A stretch of 64,000 bases of DNA, from the NCBI GenBank assembly GCA_963744105.1, contig CAVUSJ010000002.1, positions 62,001 through 126,000 on the forward strand, read 5' to 3'. The notes beneath the pieces were generated by a model. The model had not been told where the DNA came from. It saw nothing but the letters and a program-made list of their open reading frames with translations, and ran no database searches. Shown here piece by piece: positions 24,737 through 34,774 of this stretch. Within the stretch, counting starts at the first letter, position 1. Each line of letters starts with the position of its first letter. A program made the position numbers and the translations under genes. The stretch is from DASUPK01 sp963744105 (GTDB lineage Bacteria > Actinomycetota > Thermoleophilia > Solirubrobacterales > 70-9).

Positions 24737-26113
24737 CTAACCCTCCTCTGTCGCGTAGTAGACGTTCTTGACCTCGCTGTAGGCCTCGAGCGCGTCGGGG
24801 CCCAGCTCGCGGCCGACTCCCGACTGCTTGAAGCCGCCGAACGGCGTCGAGACCCGGACCGAGGTGTTCGAGTTGATGGAGACGACGCCGGTCTCGACCG
24901 CACGCGCGACCCGCAGCGCCTTGGCGCCGTCGCGGGTCCAGACCGAGCCCGAGAGGCCGTAGATCGTGTCGTTGGCGATCCGGATCGCGTCGGCCTCGTC
25001 CTCGAAGGGGATCACACAGGCGACCGGGCCGAAGATCTCCTCCCGCGCCGGGCGGGCGTCGTTGGAGACGGGGCCCAGCACGGTGGGCGGGAACCAGTAG
25101 CCGGGCCCGTCGGGGGCCGAGCCCCGGAACGCGACCGGCGCATCGCCGTTGACGTAGGAGGAGACGGTCTTGAGCTGGTCGGCCGAGATCACCGGGCCCA
25201 TCTCGGTCGACTCGTCGAGCGGATCCCCGACCTTGATCGACGTCACCGCCTTCTCCAGCGCCGACATGAAGTCGTCCATCGCCGAGCGCTCGACGAGGAT
25301 CCGCGAACGTGCGCAGCAGTCCTGGCCGGCATTGCCGAAGACGGCCAGCGGCGCCGACGCGGCCGCAGCCTCGAGATCGGCGTCGCCGAAGATCACGTTG
25401 GCCGACTTGCCGCCCAGCTCGAGGGTGACCCGCTTGATCGTGGCCGCCGCGCTCTCCGCGATTCCCCGGCCGACCTCGGTCGAGCCGGTGAAGGCGACCT
25501 TGGCGACGTCGGGGTGCTCGACGATGCGCTGCCCGCAGACGCTCCCCTTGCCCGGCACGATGTTGAGCACGCCTTCCGGGACGCCGGCCTCCACCGCGAT
25601 CTTCTCCAGCTCGATCGCGGTCAGCGGCGTGAGCTCCGCGGGCTTCAGGACGATCGTGTTGCCGGCGGCCAGGGCCGGCGCGACCTTCCAGGTGGCGATC
25701 GTCAGCGGGAAGTTCCAGGGAGTGATCAGGCCGACGACGCCGAGCGGCTCGCGGAAGGTCATGTCGATGCCGCCAGAGACGGGGATCGTCTTGCCGGTGA
25801 GGCGCTCCGGCGCGCCCGCGTAGTAGCGGAAGGTCTCGACCACCATCCCCATCTCGCCGCGGGCGTCGCCGATCGGCTTGCCCGCGTTCCGGGCCTCGAG
25901 CTTGGCGAGGTCCTCCTGATGCGCGGCGATTGCGTCGGTGAGGTCGTGCAACAGCGCCGAGCGGGAGGCTGGGTCCATCGCCCGCCAGGCGGGAAAGGCC
26001 TGCTTAGCCCGCGCGATTGCCGCGTCGGCTTCCTCCTCGCCGGCGCGCGGGATCTCCGCCATAACCTGCTCGGTTGCAGGCTCTATTACCTGGATAGCGT
26101 CCTTGCTCGCCAC
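24737..26113 (-). CDS. Aldehyde dehydrogenase family protein
   Basis: From GTG 26113 the protein has 458 residues. TPWNFPL, TGSTEVGR and ELGGKSANVIF carry the NAD site and the general-base Glu. NAGQDCCARSRI holds the catalytic Cys, and EEIFGPVACVIPF is also conserved. The sequence is close to betaine-, gamma-aminobutyraldehyde- or 4-(gamma-glutamylamino)butanal-type dehydrogenases. Its divergent neighbour, starting 25 bp away, is a glutamine-synthetase-like ligase; this fits the gamma-glutamyl polyamine route, in which this enzyme would oxidise the aldehyde. The open frame continues upstream without homology, so GTG 26113 (VASKDAIQVIEP) is preferred. Confidence 0.88.
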   Translation of the reverse strand: MASKDAIQVIEPATEQVMAEIPRAGEEEADAAIARAKQAFPAWRAMDPASRSALLHDLTDAIAAHQEDLAKLEARNAGKPIGDARGEMGMVVETFRYYAGAPERLTGKTIPVSGGIDMTFREPLGVVGLITPWNFPLTIATWKVAPALAAGNTIVLKPAELTPLTAIELEKIAVEAGVPEGVLNIVPGKGSVCGQRIVEHPDVAKVAFTGSTEVGRGIAESAAATIKRVTLELGGKSANVIFGDADLEAAAASAPLAVFGNAGQDCCARSRILVERSAMDDFMSALEKAVTSIKVGDPLDESTEMGPVISADQLKTVSSYVNGDAPVAFRGSAPDGPGYWFPPTVLGPVSNDARPAREEIFGPVACVIPFEDEADAIRIANDTIYGLSGSVWTRDGAKALRVARAVETGVVSINSNTSVRVSTPFGGFKQSGVGRELGPDALEAYSEVKNVYYATEEG

Positions 26114-26138
26114 GTACCGACGATATAGGGTCCGTCGC
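26114..26138. promoter_or_regulatory. Very short divergent promoter of the ALDH and GS-like genes
   Basis: Only 25 bases separate the two GTG starts. The AT-rich core CGATATAGGG can supply a -10 hexamer on each strand (TATAGG rightward, TATATC leftward). Either start would then be ten to twelve bases downstream, so near-leaderless mRNAs are expected and the -35 elements would lie inside the opposite coding region. Confidence 0.35.
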
Positions 26139-27554
26139 GTGGCATCTGGGGAGAAGAGCAAGGACGCTGCTCCCAGGCCCGGTGGCCCCGGCGGCACCCG
26201 CGGCATGCTCACGCTCGATGAGCTGAAGAAGGCCGGCGAGGAGGGGACGATCGACACGGTCGTCACCGCCTTCACCGACATGCAGGGGCGCCTCTTCGGC
26301 AAGCGCATCCAGATCGAGTACTTCCTCGATGAGGTCACCGGCCACGGTGTGGAGGGCTGCAACTACCTGCTCGCGCTCGACATGGACATGGAGCCGCTCC
26401 CCGGCTACGAGATGGCCAACTGGGAGGACGGCTACGGTGACTTCGGGATCGTCCCGGACATGTCCACGCTCCGCGAGATTCCCTGGCTCGACCGCACGGC
26501 CCTGGTCCTGGCGGACGTCGTCAACGAGGACGGTAGTCCGGTCGTCGCCTCTCCGCGGCAGATCCTGATCGCCCAATACGAGCGCGCCCGCGAGATGGGC
26601 TTCACGCCGTATGCGGCCTCGGAGCTCGAGTTCTACCTCTACAAGGAGAGCTACGCCGAGGCCTGGGAGAAGGACTTCAAGAACCTCACCCCGACCATCC
26701 CCTACATCCTCGACTACCACATCCTCGCCACGACGATGGACGAGGCCTACCTGGGGCCGATCCGCCGCGGCATGCACGGCGCCGGCATCCCGGTCGAGTT
26801 CTCGAAGGGCGAGGCCTGGTACGGCCAGCACGAGGTCAACTTCCGCTACGCGGATGCGGTGACGGCGGCGGACCGCCACACGATCTACAAGAACGGCGTC
26901 AAGGAGATCGCGTTCCTCAACGACATCTCGGCGAGCTTCATGGCGAAGCCGTCGGAGAACGACATCGGCAGCTCCTGCCACGTCCACCAGAGCCTGGTGG
27001 GGGAGGACGGCAAGAGCGTGTTCGTCGATGGCAAGGGCGAGGAGACCGACACCTTCATGCACTTCATCGGCGGGATGCGGAACCACATCCGCGAGCTGGC
27101 GCTGTTCGTCGCGCCCGCGATCAATTCCTACAAGCGCTACGCGGCAGAGAGCTGGGCCCCCACCTCAGTCTCCTGGGGACGCGACAACCGCACCTGCGGC
27201 TTCCGGGTCGTCGGCCACGGCCAGTCTCGCCGGGTCGAGTGCCGGATCCCGGGTGCCGACGCCAACCCCTACCTCGCGATGGCTGCGCTGCTCGCCGCCG
27301 GCCTCGACGGGATCGAGAACAAGGCGGATCCGGGCCCTGAGCTGAAGGGCAACGCCTACGAGGCCGGCGAGGCGGAGGCGTTCCCGTCGTCGCTGCGCGA
27401 GGCGGTCGCGCAATGGGAGAAGTCGGACTTCGCGAAGCAGGCGTTCGGCGAGGCGGTCCACAAGCATTACCTCAACTACGGCCAGCTGGAGCAGGGCCTG
27501 TTCGACAAGGTCGTGACGGATTACGAGCGTCGCCGCATGTTCGAGCGCGGTTAG
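26139..27554 (+). CDS. Glutamine synthetase-family ligase (probable gamma-glutamyl-amine synthetase)
   Basis: The 471-residue frame begins at GTG 26139; an ATG at 26205 (MLTLDELKKAGEEG) would remove a disordered Ala/Gly/Pro leader. The GS fold is clear: FTDMQGRLFGKRI, ASELEFYLY (metal Glu), GQHEVNFRYADAV, GSSCHVHQSL, SYKRYAAESWAPTSVSWGRD and RVECRIPGADANPYLAMAA. The WEDGYGDFGIVPD region and missing adenylylation loop place it with GlnA3/GlnA4/PuuA-like enzymes that glutamylate amines, not with ammonia-assimilating GS. The divergent aldehyde dehydrogenase and SDR support an amine catabolic role. A PuuD-like hydrolase lies 9 kb away. Confidence 0.85.
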   Translation: MASGEKSKDAAPRPGGPGGTRGMLTLDELKKAGEEGTIDTVVTAFTDMQGRLFGKRIQIEYFLDEVTGHGVEGCNYLLALDMDMEPLPGYEMANWEDGYGDFGIVPDMSTLREIPWLDRTALVLADVVNEDGSPVVASPRQILIAQYERAREMGFTPYAASELEFYLYKESYAEAWEKDFKNLTPTIPYILDYHILATTMDEAYLGPIRRGMHGAGIPVEFSKGEAWYGQHEVNFRYADAVTAADRHTIYKNGVKEIAFLNDISASFMAKPSENDIGSSCHVHQSLVGEDGKSVFVDGKGEETDTFMHFIGGMRNHIRELALFVAPAINSYKRYAAESWAPTSVSWGRDNRTCGFRVVGHGQSRRVECRIPGADANPYLAMAALLAAGLDGIENKADPGPELKGNAYEAGEAEAFPSSLREAVAQWEKSDFAKQAFGEAVHKHYLNYGQLEQGLFDKVVTDYERRRMFERG

Positions 27555-27584
27555 CTGTTCTCCCCCTCCCTAAACTCGCTGCAA

Positions 27585-29021
27585 ATGGAGATCAGGACCC
27601 CGCTCCTTCTCCGTGAGCCGCCTCGCTCACGGGCCCTCGGGCTCGCTGTCGCGTTTGGATCAGTCGCGCTCTGCACCCTGGCGATCTACCCGCTGAAGAC
27701 GGTGGCGCCGGCGGTCTCGCTCGGCGTCGTCTACCTGCTGGCCGTGATCGGCGTCTCGATCTTCTGGGGCTTGCGCCTTGGCCTCTTGACCGCATTTGCG
27801 AGCGCTGCGGCGTTCAACTTCTTTCACCTCCCACCGACCGGCCGGTTCACGATCGCCGACTCGCGGAACTGGGTGGCGCTGGCCGCCTTCTTCGTGACCG
27901 CCGCAATCGCGAGCACCCTGGCGGAACTGGCCCGTAGCCGTGCCCAGGAGGCGGAGGCGCGGAGACGCGAGGCCGATTTGATGGCCGAGCTTGCACGCAC
28001 CCTCCTCGGCGGTCCCAATCTCGACGCATCGTTGCCCGTTGCCGCAGAGAGAATCGCGCGCGCGCTTGACCTGCCCTCGGCGGCCCTGCAACGCGGCGAG
28101 GCCAAGGACAACCCGGGAAGGCTGTCGCTGCCCCTGACGCATGGTGGGTACCGGCTCGGCACGCTGGTGGTCCCGGCGGGCATCGACCCTGAAAACCTCC
28201 GCCGCCTCGAGGATCGGTTGCTCCCCGGCCTCGAGGGACTGCTCGCCGCCGCGATCGATCGTGGGGAATTGCTCAGGGCGACCGTGGAGACGGAGGCCCT
28301 TCGCCGCAGCGACGAGATCAAGACCGCCTTGCTCCGGACCGTCTCGCACGATCTTCGGACCCCGATCACGGCGATCCGGGCGGCGGCGGAGGCGCTCACG
28401 TCCCCGACGATCGACGATGCGGACAGGATGGAGTTGCGCGAGGCGATCATCGATGACTCCGATCGACTTGCTGCGCTGGTCGACAACCTGCTCGACCTCT
28501 CGCGGCTGCGCACCGGCACGGCGGAGCCTTCCCAGGACTGGGTATCGATCGGCGAGGTCGTCGAGGCGGCGGTTGATGACCTGGAAGTCGACTCGGACCG
28601 TTTCCGGCTCTCGATCGACGACCGCCTGCCGTTCATCAAGGCGGACGCCGTCCAGCTCGAGCGGGTCTTCGTCAACCTCCTCTCCAACGCCGCCAGATAC
28701 TCGGGCGGTGAACCCGTGTCCGTTCGTGCACGCGAGGTCTCAGGCAGGATCGTGATCCGGGTGGTGGATCGCGGGCCCGGAATCCGGGATCGCGATCTCG
28801 AGCGAATCTTCGAGGCGTTCTACCAGGGGCCCGACGACCCATCGCACACCGGCGCGGGACTCGGGCTCGCGATCGTCAAGGGCTTCGTCGAGGCGAATGG
28901 CGGGCAGGTGGCGGTCGAATCGCTGCCTGGCCAGGGGACGACTTTCGTGGTGGAGTTCCCGCTGGACGCGACCGCGGATGAGCCTTTCGAGCCTGTCTCT
29001 CCCGCGCCCGCCGGACGATGA
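27585..29021 (+). CDS. kdpD: C-terminal half of KdpD: membrane histidine kinase
   Basis: The 478-residue protein corresponds to the C-terminal half of KdpD. Residues about 17-115 form the four-helix DUF4118 membrane domain (FNFFHLPPTGRFTI). A GAF-like region follows to about 235. The kinase has the H-box SHDLRTPITAIRAA with His255, the N-box NLLSNAARYSGG, G1 DRGPGIRDRDLERIFEAFYQ and G2 GAGLGLAIVKGF. The N-terminal KdpD sensor and USP domains are absent here and are encoded separately at 34775-35938. Its stop overlaps the kdpE start (ATGA). It probably autophosphorylates and passes phosphate to KdpE when potassium is low. Confidence 0.9.
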   Translation: MEIRTPLLLREPPRSRALGLAVAFGSVALCTLAIYPLKTVAPAVSLGVVYLLAVIGVSIFWGLRLGLLTAFASAAAFNFFHLPPTGRFTIADSRNWVALAAFFVTAAIASTLAELARSRAQEAEARRREADLMAELARTLLGGPNLDASLPVAAERIARALDLPSAALQRGEAKDNPGRLSLPLTHGGYRLGTLVVPAGIDPENLRRLEDRLLPGLEGLLAAAIDRGELLRATVETEALRRSDEIKTALLRTVSHDLRTPITAIRAAAEALTSPTIDDADRMELREAIIDDSDRLAALVDNLLDLSRLRTGTAEPSQDWVSIGEVVEAAVDDLEVDSDRFRLSIDDRLPFIKADAVQLERVFVNLLSNAARYSGGEPVSVRAREVSGRIVIRVVDRGPGIRDRDLERIFEAFYQGPDDPSHTGAGLGLAIVKGFVEANGGQVAVESLPGQGTTFVVEFPLDATADEPFEPVSPAPAGR

Positions 29022-29692
29022 GCCAACGCGTCCTCGTCTGCGACGACGAGATGCAGATCCGCCGGGCCCTGCGCGTGGTGCTGAAGGACGCCGGTTTCGA
29101 GGTGGTCGAGACCGCCGATGCCGCCGAGGCACTCGATGCGGCTTCCGTCAAGCCCCCGGACGCGGCGATCATCGATCTCATCCTTCCCGACGGCGATGGG
29201 GTGGAGGTCACTCGCAGCATCCGCTCGTGGAGCGACATGCCGATCCTGGTCCTCTCGGCTGTCGGTGAGGAGGAACAGAAGGTGCGTGCCCTCGAGGCCG
29301 GTGCGGACGACTACGTCACCAAGCCGTTCGGCCCCCGCGAGCTCGTCGCGCGGCTGAACGCCGCGCTTCGCCGTGCCGGCGAGGCCGCGGATGAGCCGGC
29401 GATCAGTGTGGATGGCATGGTGATCGACCTGGCGGGCCACACTGTCACCCGCGATGGCGAGGAGATCCATCTCACTCCGATCGAGTTTCGGCTGCTGAGC
29501 ACGCTCGCCGGCAACCGAGGCCGGCTGATGACGCACCGGGCGCTCCTCACCGACGTCTGGGGCCCGGGGTGGGAGGAGGACACCCAGACCCTGCGCACCC
29601 ATATCGCGAACCTGCGGCGCAAAATCGAGCCGCCCGATGGGCCTCGCTACATCCGCACGGATCCGGGCGTCGGATACCGCTTCGGAGGCTGA
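29018..29692 (+). CDS. kdpE: KdpE response regulator
   Basis: This is a 224-residue OmpR-class regulator. The receiver domain has VCDDEMQIRRALRVVLKDAG, the phospho-acceptor Asp53 in AIIDLILPDGDG, and the Lys of YVTKPFGPREL. The winged helix follows with HLTPIEFRLLSTLAGNRGRL and TDVWGPGWEEDTQTLRTHIANLRRKIE, close to KdpE. The ATGA overlap with the kinase gene shows co-translation. It is expected to activate the kdp promoter in the 73-bp gap that follows. Confidence 0.93.
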   Translation: MSQRVLVCDDEMQIRRALRVVLKDAGFEVVETADAAEALDAASVKPPDAAIIDLILPDGDGVEVTRSIRSWSDMPILVLSAVGEEEQKVRALEAGADDYVTKPFGPRELVARLNAALRRAGEAADEPAISVDGMVIDLAGHTVTRDGEEIHLTPIEFRLLSTLAGNRGRLMTHRALLTDVWGPGWEEDTQTLRTHIANLRRKIEPPDGPRYIRTDPGVGYRFGG

Positions 29693-29765
29693 GCTTCACA
29701 AGATCTTGATGCGTCCCGCCGGAACCTGAACGGGACCTTCACGGAGCCGGAGCGATCCTCCGGTC
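29693..29765 (+). promoter_or_regulatory. kdp intergenic region, candidate KdpE site
   Basis: This is the only gap in the operon after the sensor pair. It contains a 10-bp palindrome CAAGATCTTG at 29699-29708 within TTCACAAGATCTTGATG, and a second CTTCAC downstream at about 29738. A KdpE-controlled promoter here would let the pump genes be induced separately from kdpDE. No clear -10/-35 pair is visible. Confidence 0.35.
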
Positions 29766-29846
29766 ATGGACCTGATCTCAATCGGGATCGCGCTGGTGGT
29801 GTTCGTGGCGCTCTACTTCTTGATCGACGGGCTGGACCGCGTATGA
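29766..29846 (+). CDS. 26-residue single-helix membrane peptide preceding kdpF
   Basis: An ATG at 29766 opens a 26-codon frame. It encodes one hydrophobic helix (LISIGIALVVFVALYFLI) followed by DGLDRV. It ends in a four-base ATGA overlap with kdpF, the same coupling style as the other genes in the operon. Together with its reading-frame position before kdpF this argues that it is translated. It is too short to assign to a family. It may be a second small subunit or stabiliser of the Kdp complex, parallel to KdpF, or a leader peptide that couples translation to kdpF. The ribosome site is weak. Confidence 0.55.
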   Translation: MDLISIGIALVVFVALYFLIDGLDRV

Positions 29847-29932
29847 GCTTTGCCGAGGGCTCCATGCTCATCGTCTCGATCCTCCTGTTCTTCTACCTGC
29901 TGTACGCGCTGCTGCGCGGCGAGAACCTGTGA
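29843..29932 (+). CDS. kdpF: KdpF small subunit
   Basis: This 29-residue peptide is one hydrophobic helix ending YLLYALLRGENL. It closely resembles the KdpF consensus, in which a helix is followed by a short Tyr/Ala-Leu-Leu-basic-acidic tail. KdpF stabilises the KdpFABC complex in the membrane. It overlaps the preceding peptide by four bases (ATGA) and kdpA by four bases (GTGA), so its expression is locked to theirs. Confidence 0.85.
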   Translation: MSFAEGSMLIVSILLFFYLLYALLRGENL

Positions 29933-31686
29933 CCGTCAACGGCTGGCTTCAGCTGGCGATCTATGTCGCCGTTCTCACCGCGCTAGTGCCGATCCTGGGC
30001 GGATACATGGCGCGGGTCTACCAGGGCGAGCGCATCTTCCTCGAGCGGCCATTCGGCTGGCTCGAGCGGCTGATCTACCGCCTGCTGGGACCCTCTGCGC
30101 GCACGGAACAGGACTGGAAGGCCTATGGCAAGACGACGGTGGTCTTCAGCTTCGTCTTCTTCCTCGTCCTCTATCTGATCCTGCGCACGCAGAACATCCA
30201 CCCCTTCAACCCGGAGGGGTTCCGCTCGGCGCCGTGGGACGTGACCTTCAACACGACCTCGTCGTTCATCACCAACACGAACTGGCAGTACTACGGCGGC
30301 GAGACGACGATGACCTACTTCTCGCAGATGGGTGGGCTGGCGGTTCAGAACTTCGTCTCGGCGGCCGTCGGCATGGCGGTACTAGCGGCCGTCATCCGGG
30401 GCTTCGCCAGCCGCGGCGTCAAGGAGCTCGGCAACTTCTGGCGTGACGTAACCCGGACGCTCCTCTACATCCTCCTTCCGCTGGCCGCCGTCGGGACGCT
30501 GATCCTCGTCTCCCAGGGCGTGGTCCAGTCGCTCGGGGGCTACGTCACGATCCACGGTCTCGGCGGCCTGGACCAGACGCTGGCGATGGGGCCTGCCGCC
30601 TCGCAGATCGCGATCAAGCAGCTCGGAACCAACGGAGGAGGGTTCTTCAACCTCAACAGCTCTTTCCCGTTCGAGAACCCGACGCAGTTCTCGAACTTCG
30701 TGGAAGCGATCTTCATCCTTCTTATTCCCGCCGCCGCGACGGCTCAGTACGGCCGCATGGTCGGCAACCGCCGCCAGGGCTGGGCCCTCTACGCCACCAT
30801 GCTGGTCTTCCTGGTCGGCCTGTTCGGCGTCGCCTACGCCGCCGAGCAGCACGGCTCGCCGGCCCAGCACGTCGCCGGCGAGCACACCGCGGTGGCGGAC
30901 GGCTCGACGGGCGGCAACCTCGAGGGCAAGGAGCAGCGCAACGGCATCACCAGCAGCGCTCTCTGGGCCGACGTCACCACCGACGCCTCCAACGGCTCCG
31001 TCAACTCCGCCCATGACTCCTATACGGGGATCGGCGGCCTCGTTCCCCTGACCAACATGATGACCGGGGAGGTGATCTTCGGCGGGGTCGGCTCGGGCTT
31101 GTACGGAATGCTCATGACCGTTCTGCTTGCCGTGTTCATAGCGGGCCTGATGGTGGGCAGGACGCCCGAGTACCTCGGGAAGAAGGTCGAATCCCGCGAG
31201 GTGAAGCTGGTCCTGATCGGCCTGCTCTTCACCCCGATGGTTGCCCTGATCGCCGCCGGGATTGCGATCTCGAGCAAGTACGGCACGCCTTCGATCTACA
31301 ACCCTGGCCCCCAGGGGTTCTCCGAGACGCTCTACGCCTACACCTCGCAGGCGAACAACAACGGCTCTGCCTTTGCCGGCTACACCGGCTTCGTGCAGCC
31401 GAACGCCCCTGGCAACGTCGGCGCCTACGGGATCAGCTTCGCTGACATCCTCGGCGGCCTCTCGATGCTGACGGCGCGCTTCGTCCCGCTGCTCTCCGCC
31501 CTGGCCATCGCGGGATCGCTCTCTGTCAAGCGCATCGTCCCGGCGGGCCCGGGCACCTTCCGGACCGATAACCCCACCTTCGTGATCCTGCTGGTGTCGG
31601 TGATCGTCATCGTCGCCGCCCTCACCTTCTTCCCGGCGCTCCTGCTCGGCCCGGTGGTCCAGGGCCTGACCAACCAGCTCTTCTGA
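29929..31686 (+). CDS. kdpA: KdpA, potassium-binding channel-like subunit
   Basis: Start GTG 29929 gives 585 residues, slightly longer than the Escherichia coli subunit. KdpA is the SKT-type subunit that selects potassium in the KdpFABC pump. Conserved pieces include NTTSSFITNTNWQYYGGE, LGTNGGGFFNLNSSFPFENP (a selectivity-filter segment), GLVPLTNMMTGEVIFGGVGS and NNNGSAFAGY. About ten membrane segments are present. A polar insert near residues 300-335 (EHTAVADGSTGGNLEGKEQR) is usual for the family. It is followed, unusually, by kdpC and not kdpB. Confidence 0.97.
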   Translation: MTVNGWLQLAIYVAVLTALVPILGGYMARVYQGERIFLERPFGWLERLIYRLLGPSARTEQDWKAYGKTTVVFSFVFFLVLYLILRTQNIHPFNPEGFRSAPWDVTFNTTSSFITNTNWQYYGGETTMTYFSQMGGLAVQNFVSAAVGMAVLAAVIRGFASRGVKELGNFWRDVTRTLLYILLPLAAVGTLILVSQGVVQSLGGYVTIHGLGGLDQTLAMGPAASQIAIKQLGTNGGGFFNLNSSFPFENPTQFSNFVEAIFILLIPAAATAQYGRMVGNRRQGWALYATMLVFLVGLFGVAYAAEQHGSPAQHVAGEHTAVADGSTGGNLEGKEQRNGITSSALWADVTTDASNGSVNSAHDSYTGIGGLVPLTNMMTGEVIFGGVGSGLYGMLMTVLLAVFIAGLMVGRTPEYLGKKVESREVKLVLIGLLFTPMVALIAAGIAISSKYGTPSIYNPGPQGFSETLYAYTSQANNNGSAFAGYTGFVQPNAPGNVGAYGISFADILGGLSMLTARFVPLLSALAIAGSLSVKRIVPAGPGTFRTDNPTFVILLVSVIVIVAALTFFPALLLGPVVQGLTNQLF

Positions 31687-32329
31687 TGAGACGCGATCTG
31701 ACAGCCTCGATCATTGCCGCGGTGGCCTTCACGCTGCTGCTCGGCGTCATCTATCCATTGGCCGCGACCGGCATCTCGCAGGTGCTGTTCCCGAACAAGT
31801 CCGACGGCAGCCAGGTGAAGGTCGACGGAAAGACCGTGGGCTCGAGCCTGATCGGCCAGAGCTTCACGATCCGCCACGCGATCCCGAAGGCCCAGCGGGG
31901 CAAGTTCGGCAAGAAGCAGATCAAGACGCCTGACCCGAAGTACTTCCAGCCGCGCCCGTCGGTCACGACCTACAGCGGCGACACCGCTTTCTTCAACAAC
32001 CTCGGGCCGAACAACCGGGAGCTGATGCAGGAGTTCAAGGGTTACATCCGCGGCTATCTGGCGCTGGAGCGCCCCTACAACCCCGGCCTTACCCGCTCTG
32101 ACATCCCCGTCGACGCGATCACCTCGTCGGCCTCGGGCGTCGACCCCGACATCTCCCAGGCCAACGCCCGCATACAGGCCCACCGCATCTCCCATTTGCG
32201 GGGCATCCCGCTCGACCGGGTGAACCAGCTGATCGACGACAACACCGACGGACGCGCTCTGGGCGTCCTCGGCGAGCCCGGGGTGAACGTGCTCGAACTG
32301 AACATCGCTCTGGATAAGGAGTCCCCGCA

Positions 32330-32333
<4 letters not shown>
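31686..32333 (+). CDS. kdpC: KdpC subunit
   Basis: The 215-residue subunit has one N-terminal membrane helix (SIIAAVAFTLLLGVIYPLAA), the LIGQSF motif, YFQPRPS, and the family signature SGVDPDISQANARIQAHRIS near the C-terminus. KdpC acts as a periplasmic-side co-chaperone for ATP or ion binding in KdpFABC. The start codon shares one base with the kdpA stop (TGATG). It lies between kdpA and kdpB, a departure from the common F-A-B-C order. Confidence 0.95.
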
Positions 32334-34398
<2,065 letters not shown>

Positions 34399-34399
<1 letters not shown>

Positions 34400-34773
34400 T
34401 GCCGGCGGGTGCCGGCCTCCTCGACTCCCTGGGGCCGCACCGAATGCCCCGGAGAGTCGACGGGCCACTGACCCGGGTGAGGGCCGCTCTGCTCTGGACC
34501 TCACTCGACAGGGCGCTTGCTCGGGGCGTCGATCCAAGCGCCTCTCGGGCACTTGCCTGCCGAGCGGCCCAGCTCACCTCCATCCGCTCGCGCAGGCGGC
34601 TCGAGGCCCTCCTTCTCTTGGAAGCCCCGGTCTATGCCAGGGGAATGGCCGGGCTCGAGCTCCTGCTCGCGGACGGCGTCGGGTGCGCATACGCTCCGGC
34701 GTATCCGGGTCAGCTGCTCGATGAGCTCGAGGGCCTGGGTTTGGCACTCGAAGGGCGAGAGGAAGGGTGGTGA
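34399..34773 (+). CDS. Unknown helical protein in the kdp operon (family member 1)
   Basis: The 124-residue protein starts on the last base of the kdpB stop (TGATG) and ends one base before kdpD-N, so it is an integral part of the operon. No signal peptide or membrane helix is seen. Residues 33-75 read SLDRALARGVDPSASRALA, then RAAQL, then RSRRRLEALL. The same pattern, (L/I)D-x2-L-x2-G-x5-S, a basic helix with R-x3-L, then R-x2-(L/I)-x3-L, occurs in two tandem genes at 49.2-50.2 kb. The rest of the protein is Leu/Glu-rich and helical. It is not a known Kdp subunit. A role in assembling or regulating the split KdpD is inference from position. Confidence 0.7.
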
Positions 34774-34774
34774 G

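Noticed and set aside
29693..29765. Cyclic-di-AMP (ydaO) riboswitch before the kdp pump genes
   Set aside because: The 73-bp gap is too short and lacks the conserved ydaO core.
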